Below, piece by piece: positions 11,976 through 24,069 of a stretch of 64,000 bases of DNA (the first letter of the stretch is position 1; every line of letters begins with the position of its first letter). The position numbers and the translations under genes were made by a program. The stretch is from Isoetes taiwanensis (Eukaryota > Streptophyta > Lycopodiopsida > Isoetales > Isoetaceae): NCBI GenBank assembly GCA_021234155.1, contig JAJEKV010000057.1:8896108-8960107 (forward strand), in the 5' to 3' direction. The notes beneath the pieces were generated by a model, which saw nothing but the letters and a program-made list of their open reading frames with translations, was not told the origin of the DNA and ran no database searches.

Positions 11976-13525
11976 GATGTGGTAGTTGTCAAGTGTACTT
12001 CTAGACAAGAAATTGGGCATCAGTCATATTTTCATACTTGATGCTTGTGTAACTTATACTTCACATATGCCGGTGTTTTTATCATGATGTAGGAGCTAAA
12101 TGGATTTGGCATTGGGAAAAAAAAAGGAAAAACCAACATAAGAAAATGGCATGACAAAGGAGAGCCTGAAGACCACGGCCTTGATCTTAGTTCCCTAGCT
12201 GTCTTGCAATGAACAGGAAATCATTCTTGTGTTCATGGCACACCAGTGTTTTAAGTTTGCATGCACAACGAGAGATACTAGAACGCAAGTACATGTTTTG
12301 GGTGTTTAACATGTCAAGGCTTAGTCTACATTTTGGGTTTGTCTGATTTCTTTTTTGCCTTCTAATTTTTGGTAGATGCATTGCCAGATGCCGTTCCAGT
12401 GGCTCGCTCAGGGACAACCTCCCGTGTAGAAGTAGCTAGCTCAAAATATATGTTATTTTTCATTTTCCTAGCTTAAAAGGATTAAAAATCATTGGCAAAT
12501 ACCGGTCGATGGAAATTAGCTTATAGTCTAAAGTTATTAGTATTACTCCTTGGTTGGAAGCAAAAATCCTGTCATGCTATAATTGTCGGAAGCGACAAAA
12601 ATAATGGGTTTCTTATTTTGTGCTTTTAATCAACGCTTAAAGAGTATTGTATATCATGCTTCTTCCAACAAACAGGGAAGCACATGGTCAATGAAGTTAT
12701 TTGGCACGATACTCACCAAGTTGTCAAATTATTTTGCACTCTGTACACTTTTGGGGATCCTTAGCTTAGATTGAAGAAATTGAGCTTCCAATTGAGATGA
12801 TTGGGAATATGACAATTTCTCGAGCGGTTAACATTCACAATTTGAGTAGGTTGCAAGTGTGTGTGGATGCATTTCATGGAGGTCATTCAACAAATCTGCG
12901 TACACACTTGTTAGAGGAGACATTGAATATGACTTATTTGAGCCAAACATACCTCACATAATAATCGAAAATAGGGGACATCCTTCACCAAGAATGAATG
13001 CCGGTCGAATAAAAGCAATTAAGACAACTTCATGCCAAAAATAACAAAATTAGAGAACTTCTCCACGTTAGAAAAAATTTCCCATGGAATTCTTCAGTGC
13101 TTTAGATTGCAGTATTGGTTCGACTTCATGGTCAACAACTAAAGTTTAGTTCAAATTGAGTTTGATTTTTTTGTTTGTTTGTACGCAATATGATCATTAA
13201 TGTAGATAAATAAAATTCCTTGCTAGTTTTCTCATACAAAAATTTCGATCACAAATAACCAGTCAACTTGATACCCTCCATCATAGTGCAAAGACTTGTA
13301 TGTATATATAATGGCATTCCATGCAATGAAAGTGGTCTATTGCAAAATTTCAGAAACCAGGATATTAGAAATTTTTCCAGCCCTTGCAATGTCATGTAAA
13401 GATAATCTAGCTCCAAAAACCCTAATATAATTCAACATATGCTCTCTACTTCAAAAAGGCAAAATACATCTCCAGATCACTATAAACATCTGAGATCTTC
13501 AATAGTTATGATTTAATCCACTTCA
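11976..13525. other. No supported gene
   Basis: AT-rich unique DNA. Open frames are short and none matches a family I know. A stretch near 12780-12960 has an exon-like composition (a frame reading ELPIEMIGNM) but no convincing splice structure was traced. Confidence 0.5.
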
Positions 13526-13566
13526 TCCTCCGTGGACGATAAAAGTACCTTCCTTCCTTCCTTCCT
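13526..13566 (+). mobile_element. LINE 3' end fragment, TTCC tail
   Basis: About 40 bp reading CTCCGTGGACGATAAAAG and ending in repeated TTCC units. It shares the CCGTGGACG-TAAA 3' terminus of the LINE family at 11857, 27484, 51326 and 52691. Very short 5' truncation. Confidence 0.6.
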
Positions 13567-15817
13567 CCGGCCATGGAGGGCAACCCTCCGTGCACAGCAC
13601 CTTGTTATGCTTCTGTTTCTTAGTCTAATATGCTACCTATTAATTAAAAAATAAAGACTTACGGGTCATGAGCTTGATAATGAGCATTAGAATGGTTGAA
13701 GCTACTCATTTTTTTCCATTGTTCTATCTCTGCCATATCCAACAGCTATTTTAAGGATGGAGGAAGGATAGTTTCATTGTGTGTGTTTTTCCTCCCCCCC
13801 CCCTTCCCAAAAAGCCCTTTTTTTTTTGCCAGACACGGTGCCATCAATGACCATCGAGATGCAAAGATAATTTTTAAGATTGTCCATGAACCTGAAAGTT
13901 AGAGTTTAGATTCTATTATCCACGAAGACCTATGTTAGCATGATAGTTGTATGTTTCTTAATTTTCAGCCAGTTCAAGAGGCGGATGCTCTTAGAAAAGA
14001 TGTGGAGTAAATGGAAGAAAGCAACTAAGGTAAACCATTGGAACATTATTTCTCTAATGCATAATTTCTAATTCTTTTCAAACATGAACATGATATGCAC
14101 TTCATGTTATCTCTTTTATTGTTTAGCATCTCGTCACTTGCGAGCGTCATTGATGCTTAGATAAGCTACATGCCCCCGTGTGGCATTGCCAATGGTTGCA
14201 ATATATGTTGATTAGTTGATAAACATATGCTAATTATGTGTTCTTTCTTGAAGATTCACAAACTTTTATTGGATCCGTGCGATTTGGTTTGAAAATTTAA
14301 TTGGATCCATACAACTTTGTTTAGAGCTTGCAACACCCAACTTTTTTTTGTGGAATATGGAAATGTGGCTTGTATGTTAATTATGTCTTTTGTACATGCG
14401 AGTTTCTTTTTATAGGTCTTGTTGGAGTTTATTTGGGTATTTTAGCCATTAGATAGGCTTGTGATGTGCAACAACATTGACATGGTTTCCTTACCTGTTG
14501 TGCTAAATTACATTCTCCAGTAGTTTTTACAAATGCAAAAGACAACATAGCATCCTATATTGCTGCATTTCATATTTCAAAACTGGAATTTGAATAAAAA
14601 TGTGTGTTAATGAGCTGTTTAGTTTCTTAAGAGTCTTTTTAATCATGTCTCACACATACCTAAAGTTTTTGCTATTGTACATGCTTACCGAATTTCGTTA
14701 CTAATGCCTTTGCCTATATTGTTCCAGCGACACAACTCTTACTGCAAAACAACCATGATCATTTGGGATTTTATTCTTTCATGAGTTAGAAATATTTACC
14801 TGCGAGTGTCTTGCACACTGTGAAATGCTAGACTAAAGCAACCTACACCAGCAATACAAAAGAGGAGAAAGGGCAAATCAGAACACAAAAAAAACAAAAT
14901 GTTAAGGTAGCATTGCTAGAGCTGTGGATGAGAAAAAGCCCTGTGCGCAGCATATTACTAACAAAACAGAATTATATGTGCAATATAGCAGATAAATGAA
15001 CTTGAAAAGCTACACCTACATAAATCATCATGAAACATCCATCTGAGTCAAAACGGACCAAGCTGTGAGGTTAAGTGACATGAATGATAACCGTGCGAGA
15101 AAAAGTAGCGCAATTAAGGAGGATCCTCAATTCTTGGCTAGAGAAAGTACGCAATGAATCGCATGAAATTTAAGATCTCTTTATGTACCATATGCATATG
15201 ATTACATGTAGACTGACAAATATTTCTCCAAAAACCGGTGCACTTGGAGCACATGGAGTACTTCAAACCTTTGCAGAAAACTTGTAGAACATATGGTCAA
15301 GCATGTCAATCCAACAAAGACGCCAACAAAGCATGAACCCTTAGTGTCTCAGCTCTCCTTAGCATTATGAGCAATACTCTTCATTGCAATTACTCAAAGT
15401 AATTACAAAGAGACATTTGCTCAATAAGCAATATCCTGCAAAAGCCAGGGACAATTGAAATCATTCAGCATAATATGGCAATAGTGAGAGGATGATGGCA
15501 CGGCCTACATAACAAAAAACCCATTGACCCAAATATTCTTACCTTGCTAGGAACCTTTGTAGATATGAAACAAAACACAGAGATGGTATAAATAAAACAC
15601 GTGCTGTAGGTCGTTGAAAACTAAGCTGGTCTTAAGCACGCACAGTTTAAATTTAACATCCTATTGCAGCTGAAGGAAACAGATATGGCTTGAAAACCTC
15701 TACTTAACCATTGTGTGAGCCTGCATTGGAGATCTACTTGCACACACAACTCACAGACCAAAGCTTTAGATGCATAATACTGCTCTACCAAAATCATCTG
15801 CCTAATTGCCGAAATCT
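13567..15817. other. No supported gene
   Basis: Mostly AT-rich unique DNA. One exon-like piece is at about 13970-14030: an AG acceptor after a pyrimidine run (TTTTCAG), a short open frame containing MLLEKMWSKWKKATK, and a GTAAAC donor. It cannot be tied to other exons. A homopolymer C/T run is at 13790-13830. Confidence 0.4.
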
Positions 15818-15826
15818 AGCTACATG

Positions 15827-16307
15827 GGACCGCTGTATTTAGAGTCCAGGATGTGGTATTTCCGGACTTTTTTGTGGTGTTTTCAGCCACCCGTTATTAC
15901 CCACTGCGCACCTTGCATTTTCAAGCCCAAAACCAACTGTTTTGGATCATTTTTTGCTCGATCTGGCTCTATCTGAGCTTAAATCGCTTCCTCTCTTCAT
16001 CAAATTAGTGCTAAAGAGGAAGACAAGCGATTGGAAGGGCTTTTGAAGCATTTCAAGTCGTCCAGGAAGCTGCAAAAAGAATTCGACCAAAAATTTTGGC
16101 GTGCCACACAGTTTTGCGCTTGGTTTTTGGCCAGAAATACCACTTTTTGGTCAGAAAAACTATATTTTTGGCCAGAAACACCACTTTTTTTTAGCCAGAA
16201 ACACCACATTTTTGGCCAAAAATACCACTTGGCTGATATCGGGTGGCCGAAAATACCACAAAAAAAGGCCGGAAATACCACATCCCAGACTCTATATACT
16301 AGCGTCC
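15827..16307. mobile_element. MULE-type MITE, copy A (481 bp, 9-bp target duplication)
   Basis: Ends are inverted repeats starting GGAC: the left contains TATTTAGAGTCC then GATGTGGTATTTCCGGAC, and the right, read on the opposite strand, contains TATATAGAGTCT then GATGTGGTATTTCCGGCC. The flanks are AGCTACATG (15818-15826) and GGCTACATG (16308-16316), a 9-bp duplication with one mismatch. Inside, the unit GTGGTATTTCCGGCC (or its complement) repeats, and a central unique part matches 61123-61584 in inverted order. Nine-base duplications and long terminal repeats fit the Mutator superfamily. It encodes no transposase, so it is non-autonomous. Open frames here come from the internal repeats. Confidence 0.85.
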
Positions 16308-16549
16308 GGCTACATGCGACTGCTTGCAAATCGCCAGCCGACTCCACCTAGCTTCTGCAAATTGACTCAACAGGTCGGATTTTGGAGGAAGCCGTGTTTA
16401 TGGAAGAAAAGGAGCGCAGATAAAACACATGCAACTCCATAAATAAAACCTCGAGACTAGTGAGCTTGCCTGAAAACGACCTGACCATTCACCACCACTC
16501 TCAAACTACTTTTCTTTTGGAACAGGCAGTGTACTTTATACATCACCAA

Positions 16550-19500
16550 TACTAGGATAACCTTGATCGTGAAGTGGATGATGCGATTTTCCATGTCTCA
16601 GAAGGTAACTCCAGTAATCCATGCATTAACCAATATAAACACCACCACTGGGATATAAATTTTCTTTCCAGCCTGGTATACAGAAATTACCTAAACTCCA
16701 AGTATGCAAGAGGCTGAACATTCACCATCTTGCCATTCTCAAAGACCTGCATGTTTTAACCAACAAATCCAGCCACCATATGAACATACAGACTAGAATT
16801 CTTAACATAACCGAAAAATAGAAATACCTCAAGGTGTGCCCACTCAGCAGCATTCTCGTCGACGACCACTAATCATGACATCTGTCTACGCAGAATAAGG
16901 TCCTTTCAATTATAAGCATAATAACAATATAATGTTGGAAAGACTTCCATAACAGCTTTGTCACCTTAAGGGTGGATAATGCCCGATTGAATGATTCCAC
17001 CTTATATAATCTATCATACTCATAAATAGCCTACAGAAAGGTGGACATTACTGTAAACCATACAACACGCTTGCATTCCATCACCCTGTAACTTATTCAA
17101 AGGTTATCAAAGAGGTAAAAGTACATGAAGAAACCATATAAGCAATAAAAAGGTAAGCTTCAAGGACTAGAGGCACTCGGAGGAAAAGATCACATCCATG
17201 AACTACAACATATTCTTCTTTGGTTAAAAAAGCAACAAGCTTGAAGATGTGTGCTTTGAAACTGTACTTCTCCTGCATTAAAATCTAATTAGACAAGAAA
17301 ACGTTTGAGCCTCTATGTACTTTTTCTTTTTCTAAGCATTTAAACCAGGCTCTTTTATAATGAAAGCTAGCAAATGTTAAAACTGCAACCCCAGCTCGCT
17401 GAGACCATTATCAGGATGGATTCAAGTGCGAGCATGTTCGAACATAAAAACACGAGAGATCAGCTTATTAGTTTTTCTAAGCAGGATATGATTGTGGTAT
17501 AAGCTGCAACTAAGATACAAAAACTACATAGTCTGCGAACAATCCAGATCTTGTTTTATCACCTTCCCCTTAACATGTTGCTGACATAGGTTCTTGAACA
17601 ACCAAAATATGGTTGATATAAACACTGCTCCCATGCTATAAAGTATCTTACTCTTAAAAACTCATTAAAAACTTTATTTCCCTTCATAGAAAGCTTAACA
17701 ACATTCTATGGTTGAAACACCTCTGGATTCAAATCATAAGAAGTACAAAATTGAAGCATTTGGAATAGAAGTTGAATTAGACAAGATGGCGTATGTGATA
17801 GATGTGCACTTTTGTGAATGTGATATAGCCTAGGCCTCAATTTTGCAAAACTTAGAAGCAACCTAAACTAGAGACAAAATGCACATCTACCTCACACGCA
17901 AAAAAATAGTTTATTATGAATGATCTATTTATCTATCTTCCAACATTCATTAACGAGTTTCAAGTGGCAAAGTTGTATTTATGAATAATAGCATAGACGA
18001 AGGTGCCACTCTATCCCGAGCTTGGAAAGGTTGTATTTATGACTAATAGCATAAACAAAGCTTCTAGTATCGAGAGTTTTATGTTCCATTGTATAATCAT
18101 TCCTATGATGTAGTGATATATTTAAGCATGGCTACAACAAGTTTGAACTATGAAAGTGCACTTACAACATTGGAAATTTATCCTACAAAATAGATGACTA
18201 GGAAATTGATGAATAAAGATTCAAATGCATAGTTGTCAATGCCAATTATTTTCTATATGATGATGTTTGTGTCCCTTAGCAGAGTTGAAGAGTATTCAAT
18301 TTGTACTTCCAATTGTTGAAGAAAAGAGTAGGTCTCTGGGAACAAATGAAACGTGTCAATGCAAACTCTGAACCTTGTCGTTGCTAAGCTCCAATTTGAC
18401 TAAGTAGATCCAGAATCCCCTATTCCATTTTACTTTATCATAAGAAAAACAAAATAAAGTAGCACTTGTATACACAAAGAAGTGGAGTCAATTGCATATT
18501 TTTCTTGTGAACAAACTGTACCCTTGTACCTTTTTTGTCACCATGTTATGGTACCAAGCTTTTATAAGATCTAAACCTTGACTATGGTTGGTAGCTACAT
18601 TCAACACCCCAACATGGATCATCACGTGAAGCTGCGCCCAATGTTATGTCTATGCCATATATCGCAGATGGGCGCTCTAGTGAATTCCCAGCCATTAGAT
18701 AGGGGAATATTCTCAGGGATATGCCCTCTAGTGCGATCCCATGCGTACACGTCATTGCGGAATGGGGTCAAACGCTGATGTGGCTCTATTTTCAAGGGCC
18801 CGTTGACATCCATTGCCAAGAATTTCGATGTCATTTGACTTCAAGATAGCAACTGCCACTATTGGATGCACTAAACCAGGAGCGGATGAAGCTTCTCAAA
18901 CAGTATTCAATGAGGTTTGTCCCACAAGCTTCCCTGCAACACTAGCGCCACATCCCAACAGTTTAAGCTTGTTGATCACCTGCAAAGAGTAAAGACAAGC
19001 AAACCAGAGGATTTGAACCCCCTACCAATCCATTTCCCCATCATTTCTTTAACTTGGATGCCTTCTCATGCAGTTGCCTAAGTTTCTTTCATTCGGATTA
19101 CATACCCAACTTATGCTCGCCTAGCAACGAAGAGGAGCAAGGAGCAAAGACATCTCTGTCCACCGGTGAATAGAAAATGAATTAAAGAACACAACACACG
19201 TGGAGCACTGACCATACCATTGTGCCAGAGATATTTACGCATGGGCCCCAAATTAGAAAGCAGAAATATCCATGGCTCTTAAAATAGAGAAGAGTGCAAG
19301 ACAAGCTTCCTGTGTGTGGCACCACATACCCGAGGTGGCGTTGGAACAAGCAAAGAAGGTCGAAGCGTAGTGGAACCGGAATGAGGACCGCGGTGGGGGA
19401 TTCGAACCCCCTAGAAGGTGATCAGACTCAAACAAGTTGTCGCCCCAGCCCTTAAAGGGCAAAGGACTATTTCCCATGCACATGCTAATGAAAATAAACA

Positions 19501-20015
19501 AATACAGCTCTGTATTTCATTTCTTACCCATCCAATCGACATGCTTATGCATTATCTTTGAATACCAGTTATGTGGTGCAAGAATCAATAAAGGTCAGCA
19601 TAAATGAGTCATGCAAATTCGTCTCCTATTCTGCTCATCCATACCACATCTTGTTCCTACTCATAGCATGAAGACGGATTTCACCCATTTGCATATCCTG
19701 TACAATTTACATTCTCATAAAAGACAGAAGGAAGTTTCTACACTTCCACCAAAAACACATACTGCCACAACAATAACCTGCTCCAGAACTAATCTACGAA
19801 CTGTGGTTCTCCATAAGCCGATTGAAAAGGATAGACGACATAGAAAAGAACGGGAAGCTACACATTCCCAATTGTTGTGCTTGAACAAAGCTAGCAGCAA
19901 ATAATTTGAAGGTTCGGCCACGGCCTGCATCTGCCCTAGCCGCATCTGCCATGGCCGCACTCTGTGTGCAAGCAATGAAACGAACAACAGAAAGAGAAGG
20001 TAAACTCGTCGCCAT
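16550..20015 (-). CDS. Possible multi-exon gene of unknown function, plastid-type N-terminus
   Basis: An ATGGCG start at about 20015 opens a frame beginning MATSLPSLSVVRF, rich in Ser, Ala and basic residues, like a plastid transit peptide. Downstream on the same strand are exon-like blocks with AG acceptors and GT donors. These include a block near 18890-18980 (INKLKLLGCGASVAGKLV), one near 17155-17270 (KAHIFKLVAFLTKEEYVVV), one near 16970-17030 (AIYEYDRLYKVESFNRALS), one near 16830-16875 (VVVDENAAEWAHLE) and one near 16690-16745 (VFENGKMVNVQPLAYLEF). Reading order and phase suggest one gene, but I do not recognise the protein and did not verify every junction. It may also be two genes or a relic. 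The MULE MITE copy A lies just downstream. Confidence 0.35.
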
Positions 20016-20370
20016 AGCCGCACATGCAGCCGCTTTTCCTTTGGCCTTTCTTTAGGGCTGATAACATACCCGTTATCAACCCTCCTTTCACCTTCTAAAA
20101 TCAGCCCAATGGTCGACCCTAAAAAGGAAAAAAAGCTTCCCTAAATAAAGGAGTTTCAAAGATTCCCTTTTGCCCTTTTTTCATACTTCTTTTTATACAA
20201 TACAACCCTTAAACCATGTAAACCTTATGTCATAAAACTACGCTTTCATGAACTAGCAAACCATATTGACGACTTTGCTTCTATGTAAAACCAAAATTTT
20301 AAGGAGGATGTGGGCATAGTTTTTGATGTGTAAGTTTCTTACTCCCTTGAGGGTTTGCAATGGGGCCTGT

Positions 20371-21499
20371 TCATGCCACGCATTTTTTGGTGGTATTTGA
20401 TGTCCATGGATTGTCCCATTGAGTTGTATCAGTCCATTTGGTCCTGCCACTTCGGCCAAAATGTTTGACTTGCATGACTTTTGGAAGAATAGTTTTATCC
20501 ATTTTATCGTCCCCAGTTGGTGCAGATGTATCCCTTCTCAAGATGTCATATGCGCCTTCAGTTCCGGCATGATCATCAGGCGTCGTTTGAAAGAAAGCTC
20601 CAGCATGGTAATACTTCTGCATAAACTTCCATTTTTTCTTTGGAGCAACTTGAGGCTTAGGGTTTTTCCTTTCCCATTCCTTTCTTTCGTCTTCGGTCAT
20701 ATTGCGAAGCTTTTTTATTTCCTCTTTTTCTCTTGTCATTGCTTTCAGATCGTCTCTAACCCTCTTAATTCGAGCAATTTCCCTTGCCTTCCAAGCCTCA
20801 TACTCTTGAGCCGCATTGAGCTCATCATCAGTGTCAACATCCCCTGCATTTGCTTCACAATCTTTCCTCTCTTTTTCTCTTGTAATTTCTTCAAACACCA
20901 ACTGTCAGCTTTCCATTTTTCTCTCCTCCAACCTCTTGAGAGCCTCTTGCATAGCATTTTTTTCAGCCTCCAGCTTCTCTCTCTCACCTATAATTGTGTC
21001 CCTTTCACTTTTCTTCACAAACAACATCTTCACAATCTGTTTCATCTTCATCTTCCTCTTCCTCTTCCTCTTCCTCATCAACATCTTCTTCCATAGCAAT
21101 TTCTTCATCCCTCTGTTTTTCAAGCATCTTTTCCCTAATTCTGCACCGGCGGGCTTCAATAGCAACTTCATCCTCTTCTTCTTCAAACGAAGCAGCTTCT
21201 TGAGCCTTTTTTCCCTCTTCACAAATAGAAACAATTTTTGCTTGTCTAAAAATCTCCCTATGCCTAGCAATTGCATCTTCACGATTTCTACGGCTTTCGG
21301 CTAATCTACGCAATCTAGCATCATCACCAGCAGAAAATAAAAACCCATCTTCACGAAAAGGAAATGCATCCCTGACAGCCTCATTTGGACCTTTGGCTTC
21401 CACCTCTTCTTCTACGTCTGCAGCCCATACCGGTGCTCGGCCTGGCCAATATCTCTGTACTCTAGTCTGTCCAATTTTACCCCTTACCACGACAGACAT
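20371..21499 (-). pseudogene. MFAP1: MFAP1-like spliceosomal protein, broken copy
   Basis: MFAP1 is a nuclear component of the spliceosomal B complex. The frame starts MSVVVRGKIGQ at 21499 and shows the family signature QRYWPGRAPVWA, then charged helices and a long Glu/Asp run. The C-terminal half is clear: WKFMQKYYHAGAFFQ, then TILPKVMQVKHFGRSGRTK, ending at 20371. There are two breaks. The first is a frameshift near 21005-21030, between the acidic run and FVKKSERDT. The second is an in-frame TGA at 20902-20904, between LEERKMES and QLVFEEITRE, where the family usually has a basic residue, so a CGA-to-TGA change is likely. No intron interrupts the copy, which may be a retrocopy, though no poly-A tail is evident. 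It lies head to head with the PPR fragment. Confidence 0.85.
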
Positions 21500-21681
21500 C
21501 TCTTCTCTCTTCTGGAGCCCAGGTAGGACTAAAAATGGAGGCAAGGATATTTATGTTAGGTTTGTTTCATTTTGTGAAGAATTTAGGGAAACAAAAACAT
21601 AGAGATATTTATTTGCCTTTCCTAATCCTTTATGCTGGTTTTTGTAACAGATATGGATTCAAGAGATGACAGATAACCTTT

Positions 21682-21957
21682 GTGAAGAGCCTGGCACGAA
21701 CAATATTTGGCATTTTACAGAAGCACGATGTAGTGTCATGGGCTGCAATGATTGCAGGTTATGTGCAACATGGGCATTGTCAAATTGCTTTGATTCTCTA
21801 TGAAAATATGCAGCTTGAAGGCTTAAAGCCAGACAACAATAGGTTTTTAAGCATCCTCAAAGCATGTGCCATCATGGGAGCAATTGAATATGGAATGTTA
21901 GGTCACAGCCAGATCACTAATAGTGATCTTGAGTTAGATCCCGTTGTTGGTAGCTAA
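21682..21957 (+). pseudogene. PPR repeat fragment
   Basis: About 90 codons with one clear PPR unit: KHDVVSWAAMIAGYVQHG, then LILYENMQLEGLKPD, then a unit containing FLSILKACAIMGAIEYG. It ends at a stop nine bases before the ATG of the next gene and is in a different frame from it. The next gene begins with a normal PPR N-terminus, so this is more likely the remnant of another PPR gene than its first exon. No ATG fits: the open frame runs in from upstream. Confidence 0.6.
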
Positions 21958-21965
21958 TTTTTCAA

Positions 21966-23798
21966 ATGAAAGAATTGTGCAAAGGCAGGCAAATGGAGGA
22001 CGCTTTGGGGACCTTGTCAGAGAGTAAGTACATGGAACTGTGTTCTTGCATTTTGCAAGAATGTCTTAAGAAAAAGGAGCTGGCAGAAGGAAAGAGGATT
22101 CATGCAAAACTTATGAAATGTCCATCAAACCCAAGTCCTTTCACGTGGAATACACTTATTCATATGTACATCAAATGCGATAGTTTAACTAGCGCTTGCA
22201 AAGCTTTCAACAACTTAAGGTGTAGGAATGTATTTATATGGACCACGATGATTGGAGGCTATGCTTCTTCTCAAGATGGTAGAGAAGCTTTAAGACTCTT
22301 TGGACAAATGAAACATGTTGGTGTTAAACCAGACCGAGTTACTTTTATCGCTGTTCTTGGTGCATGCACAAATACTGAATCTCTGCATTTCGGAAAGTTT
22401 ATACATGCTGTGCTACTGGAAAATGGGCTATGTGTAGACTTAATTGCTGGTAACACTCTCATTGACATGTATGCCAAATGCGGGAGCATGAGGAATGCTT
22501 GGCAAGTCTTTCACAACTTGCCGCAAAGAGATGTTGTATCATGGAATGCATTAATAGTAGGTTATGTTCAGCATAGCTATTTTGACGAAATCCTTCAATT
22601 CTATTGGCAGATGTGGCTTGAAGGGGTGAAACCAGATAAAATTACAATCATGGGCCATTTGAATGCTTGCTCTGCATTGGAAGCTGCTGAACAAGGTAAA
22701 TGGCTACATGGATTTGTCTTGACAACTGAGTTATGTTCAGATGTCTTTATTGGAAATACAGTTATTGACATGTATGCTAAATGCTCAAGGCTAGATGATG
22801 CTTATAAGGTTTTTAAAGCACTGCCTACCAAAGATGTTGTATCATGGAGTGTGATGATAACTGCATATGTTCAACATGAAAAGGGTGAGAGAGCCATTAC
22901 TTTATTTAGGCAAATGCGAATTGAAAATGTGAAGCCAGACAGCATCATATTTCTTAGTATTTTAGGTGCATGTGCCTCTCTTCGATCCATAGAAATGGGG
23001 AAGCACATGCATGCACACATCCTGCAAACTGGATTTGTGCGAGATGCTGTTTTAGGAAGTGCCCTTGTTGACATGTATGCAAAATGTGGAAGCTTAGAAA
23101 CTGCTCAGAAGGTCTTCAGTAAATTACATACACGAGATATCGTCTCGTGGAGTGCAATAATTGCTGGATATGCCCATAATGGGGATGGCTTGGGGGCCCT
23201 TGAGCTCTTAAGTTACATGCATTTAGATGCTCTATACCCAGATAAGGTTCTGTATATCAGTGTTCTTAGTGCGTGCACAGTTGCTGTAGCCCTGGGTTTA
23301 GGAAAACAGATACATGCGGGTATATTGAAGGCTGGTTATGGATCTGATGCTTTTGTCTGTAGTGCTCTCATTGATATGTATTTCAAATGTGGTTATGTAG
23401 AATTTGTTGTTGATGTGTTTGACAATCTACCCATGCGAGATCTGGTAGCATGGAACTCCATGATTGCAGGATTTGCTCAGCATGGAGATGCCCATGAAGC
23501 ACATATATTTTTTTGGAGAATGCAACTAGAAAATGTAAACGTAGATGAGGTCACCTTTACATCAGTTCTATCCGCATGCAGCCATGCTGGCTGGGTGAAT
23601 GAAGGTTGCTTTTATTTTACATCCATTAGCCAATGTTGTATGGTTACGCCAACAGTGCAACATTATGGCTGTTTAATAGACCTCCTTGGAAGAGTAGGAT
23701 GTCTTGTGGAGGCTGAAGATCTCGTAGACACCATGCCATTGAAACCTAATTTAGAGATGTGGATGTCTTTTGTTGGCGGCTGTATTCTGGAACAATGA
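21966..23798 (+). CDS. PLS-class pentatricopeptide repeat protein, 610 aa
   Basis: PPR proteins bind organellar RNA one base per repeat and act in mitochondria or plastids in RNA editing, splicing or stability. The single open frame starts MKELCKGRQMEDALGTL, followed by a unit with LQECLKKKELAEGKRIHAKL. It then runs through about fifteen P, L and S repeats with the usual landmarks: VSWNALIVGYVQHS, GVKPDKITI, LIDMYAKCGSM (several variants) and LLGRVGCLVEAEDLVD near the C-terminus. It stops within the E1-like region at MWMSFVGGCILEQ. No E+, no DYW deaminase (HSE or CxxC zinc motifs) follows, so it cannot deaminate RNA itself and may depend on a partner or have lost its tail. No intron. A clear organelle signal is not evident at the N-terminus. 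Confidence 0.9.
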   Translation: MKELCKGRQMEDALGTLSESKYMELCSCILQECLKKKELAEGKRIHAKLMKCPSNPSPFTWNTLIHMYIKCDSLTSACKAFNNLRCRNVFIWTTMIGGYASSQDGREALRLFGQMKHVGVKPDRVTFIAVLGACTNTESLHFGKFIHAVLLENGLCVDLIAGNTLIDMYAKCGSMRNAWQVFHNLPQRDVVSWNALIVGYVQHSYFDEILQFYWQMWLEGVKPDKITIMGHLNACSALEAAEQGKWLHGFVLTTELCSDVFIGNTVIDMYAKCSRLDDAYKVFKALPTKDVVSWSVMITAYVQHEKGERAITLFRQMRIENVKPDSIIFLSILGACASLRSIEMGKHMHAHILQTGFVRDAVLGSALVDMYAKCGSLETAQKVFSKLHTRDIVSWSAIIAGYAHNGDGLGALELLSYMHLDALYPDKVLYISVLSACTVAVALGLGKQIHAGILKAGYGSDAFVCSALIDMYFKCGYVEFVVDVFDNLPMRDLVAWNSMIAGFAQHGDAHEAHIFFWRMQLENVNVDEVTFTSVLSACSHAGWVNEGCFYFTSISQCCMVTPTVQHYGCLIDLLGRVGCLVEAEDLVDTMPLKPNLEMWMSFVGGCILEQ

Positions 23799-23887
23799 CA
23801 TAACTAGGGAAAATGCATTTTGATTATACCCACCATGTTTTGTGAGCGATTGGCTTCCTGAAAACGCCAAGTTGGCTTGCTTCATCG

Positions 23888-24043
23888 GATGTATTTCAGG
23901 ACTTTGCATTCTGGGTCACATATATATATTCCTCTCTCCATTGGCATGTTTCCCTATAAACACTAGATGTATTTCAGGACTTTGCATTCTGGGTCACATA
24001 TATATATTCCTCTCTCCATTGGCATGTTTCCCTGTAAACACTT
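23888..24043. repeat. 78-bp tandem duplication downstream of the PPR gene
   Basis: The segment starting GATGTATTTCAGGACTTTGC at 23888 is repeated from 23966 with a single visible difference (CCCTATAAACAC versus CCCTGTAAACAC). It includes a CATATATATATTCC run. Recent local duplication. Confidence 0.85.
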
Positions 24044-24069
24044 TGGCCATGACCGTAGAAATTAGATAG

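Noticed and set aside
16031-16442. Plus-strand frames rich in FWPEIPLF-type repeats
   Set aside because: They are translations of the GTGGTATTTCCGGCC repeats of the MULE MITE, as also seen at 61149-61379.
19385-19450. tRNA-like GGGGGTTCGAATCCCCC on the minus strand
   Set aside because: A T-arm/B-box-like hairpin is present, but no matching acceptor, D-arm or anticodon stem was found at the right distance. A SINE remnant is possible but unsupported.
20419-21304. Plus-strand Ser/Leu/Phe-rich frames
   Set aside because: These are the antisense of the Glu/Lys-rich MFAP1 coding sequence.
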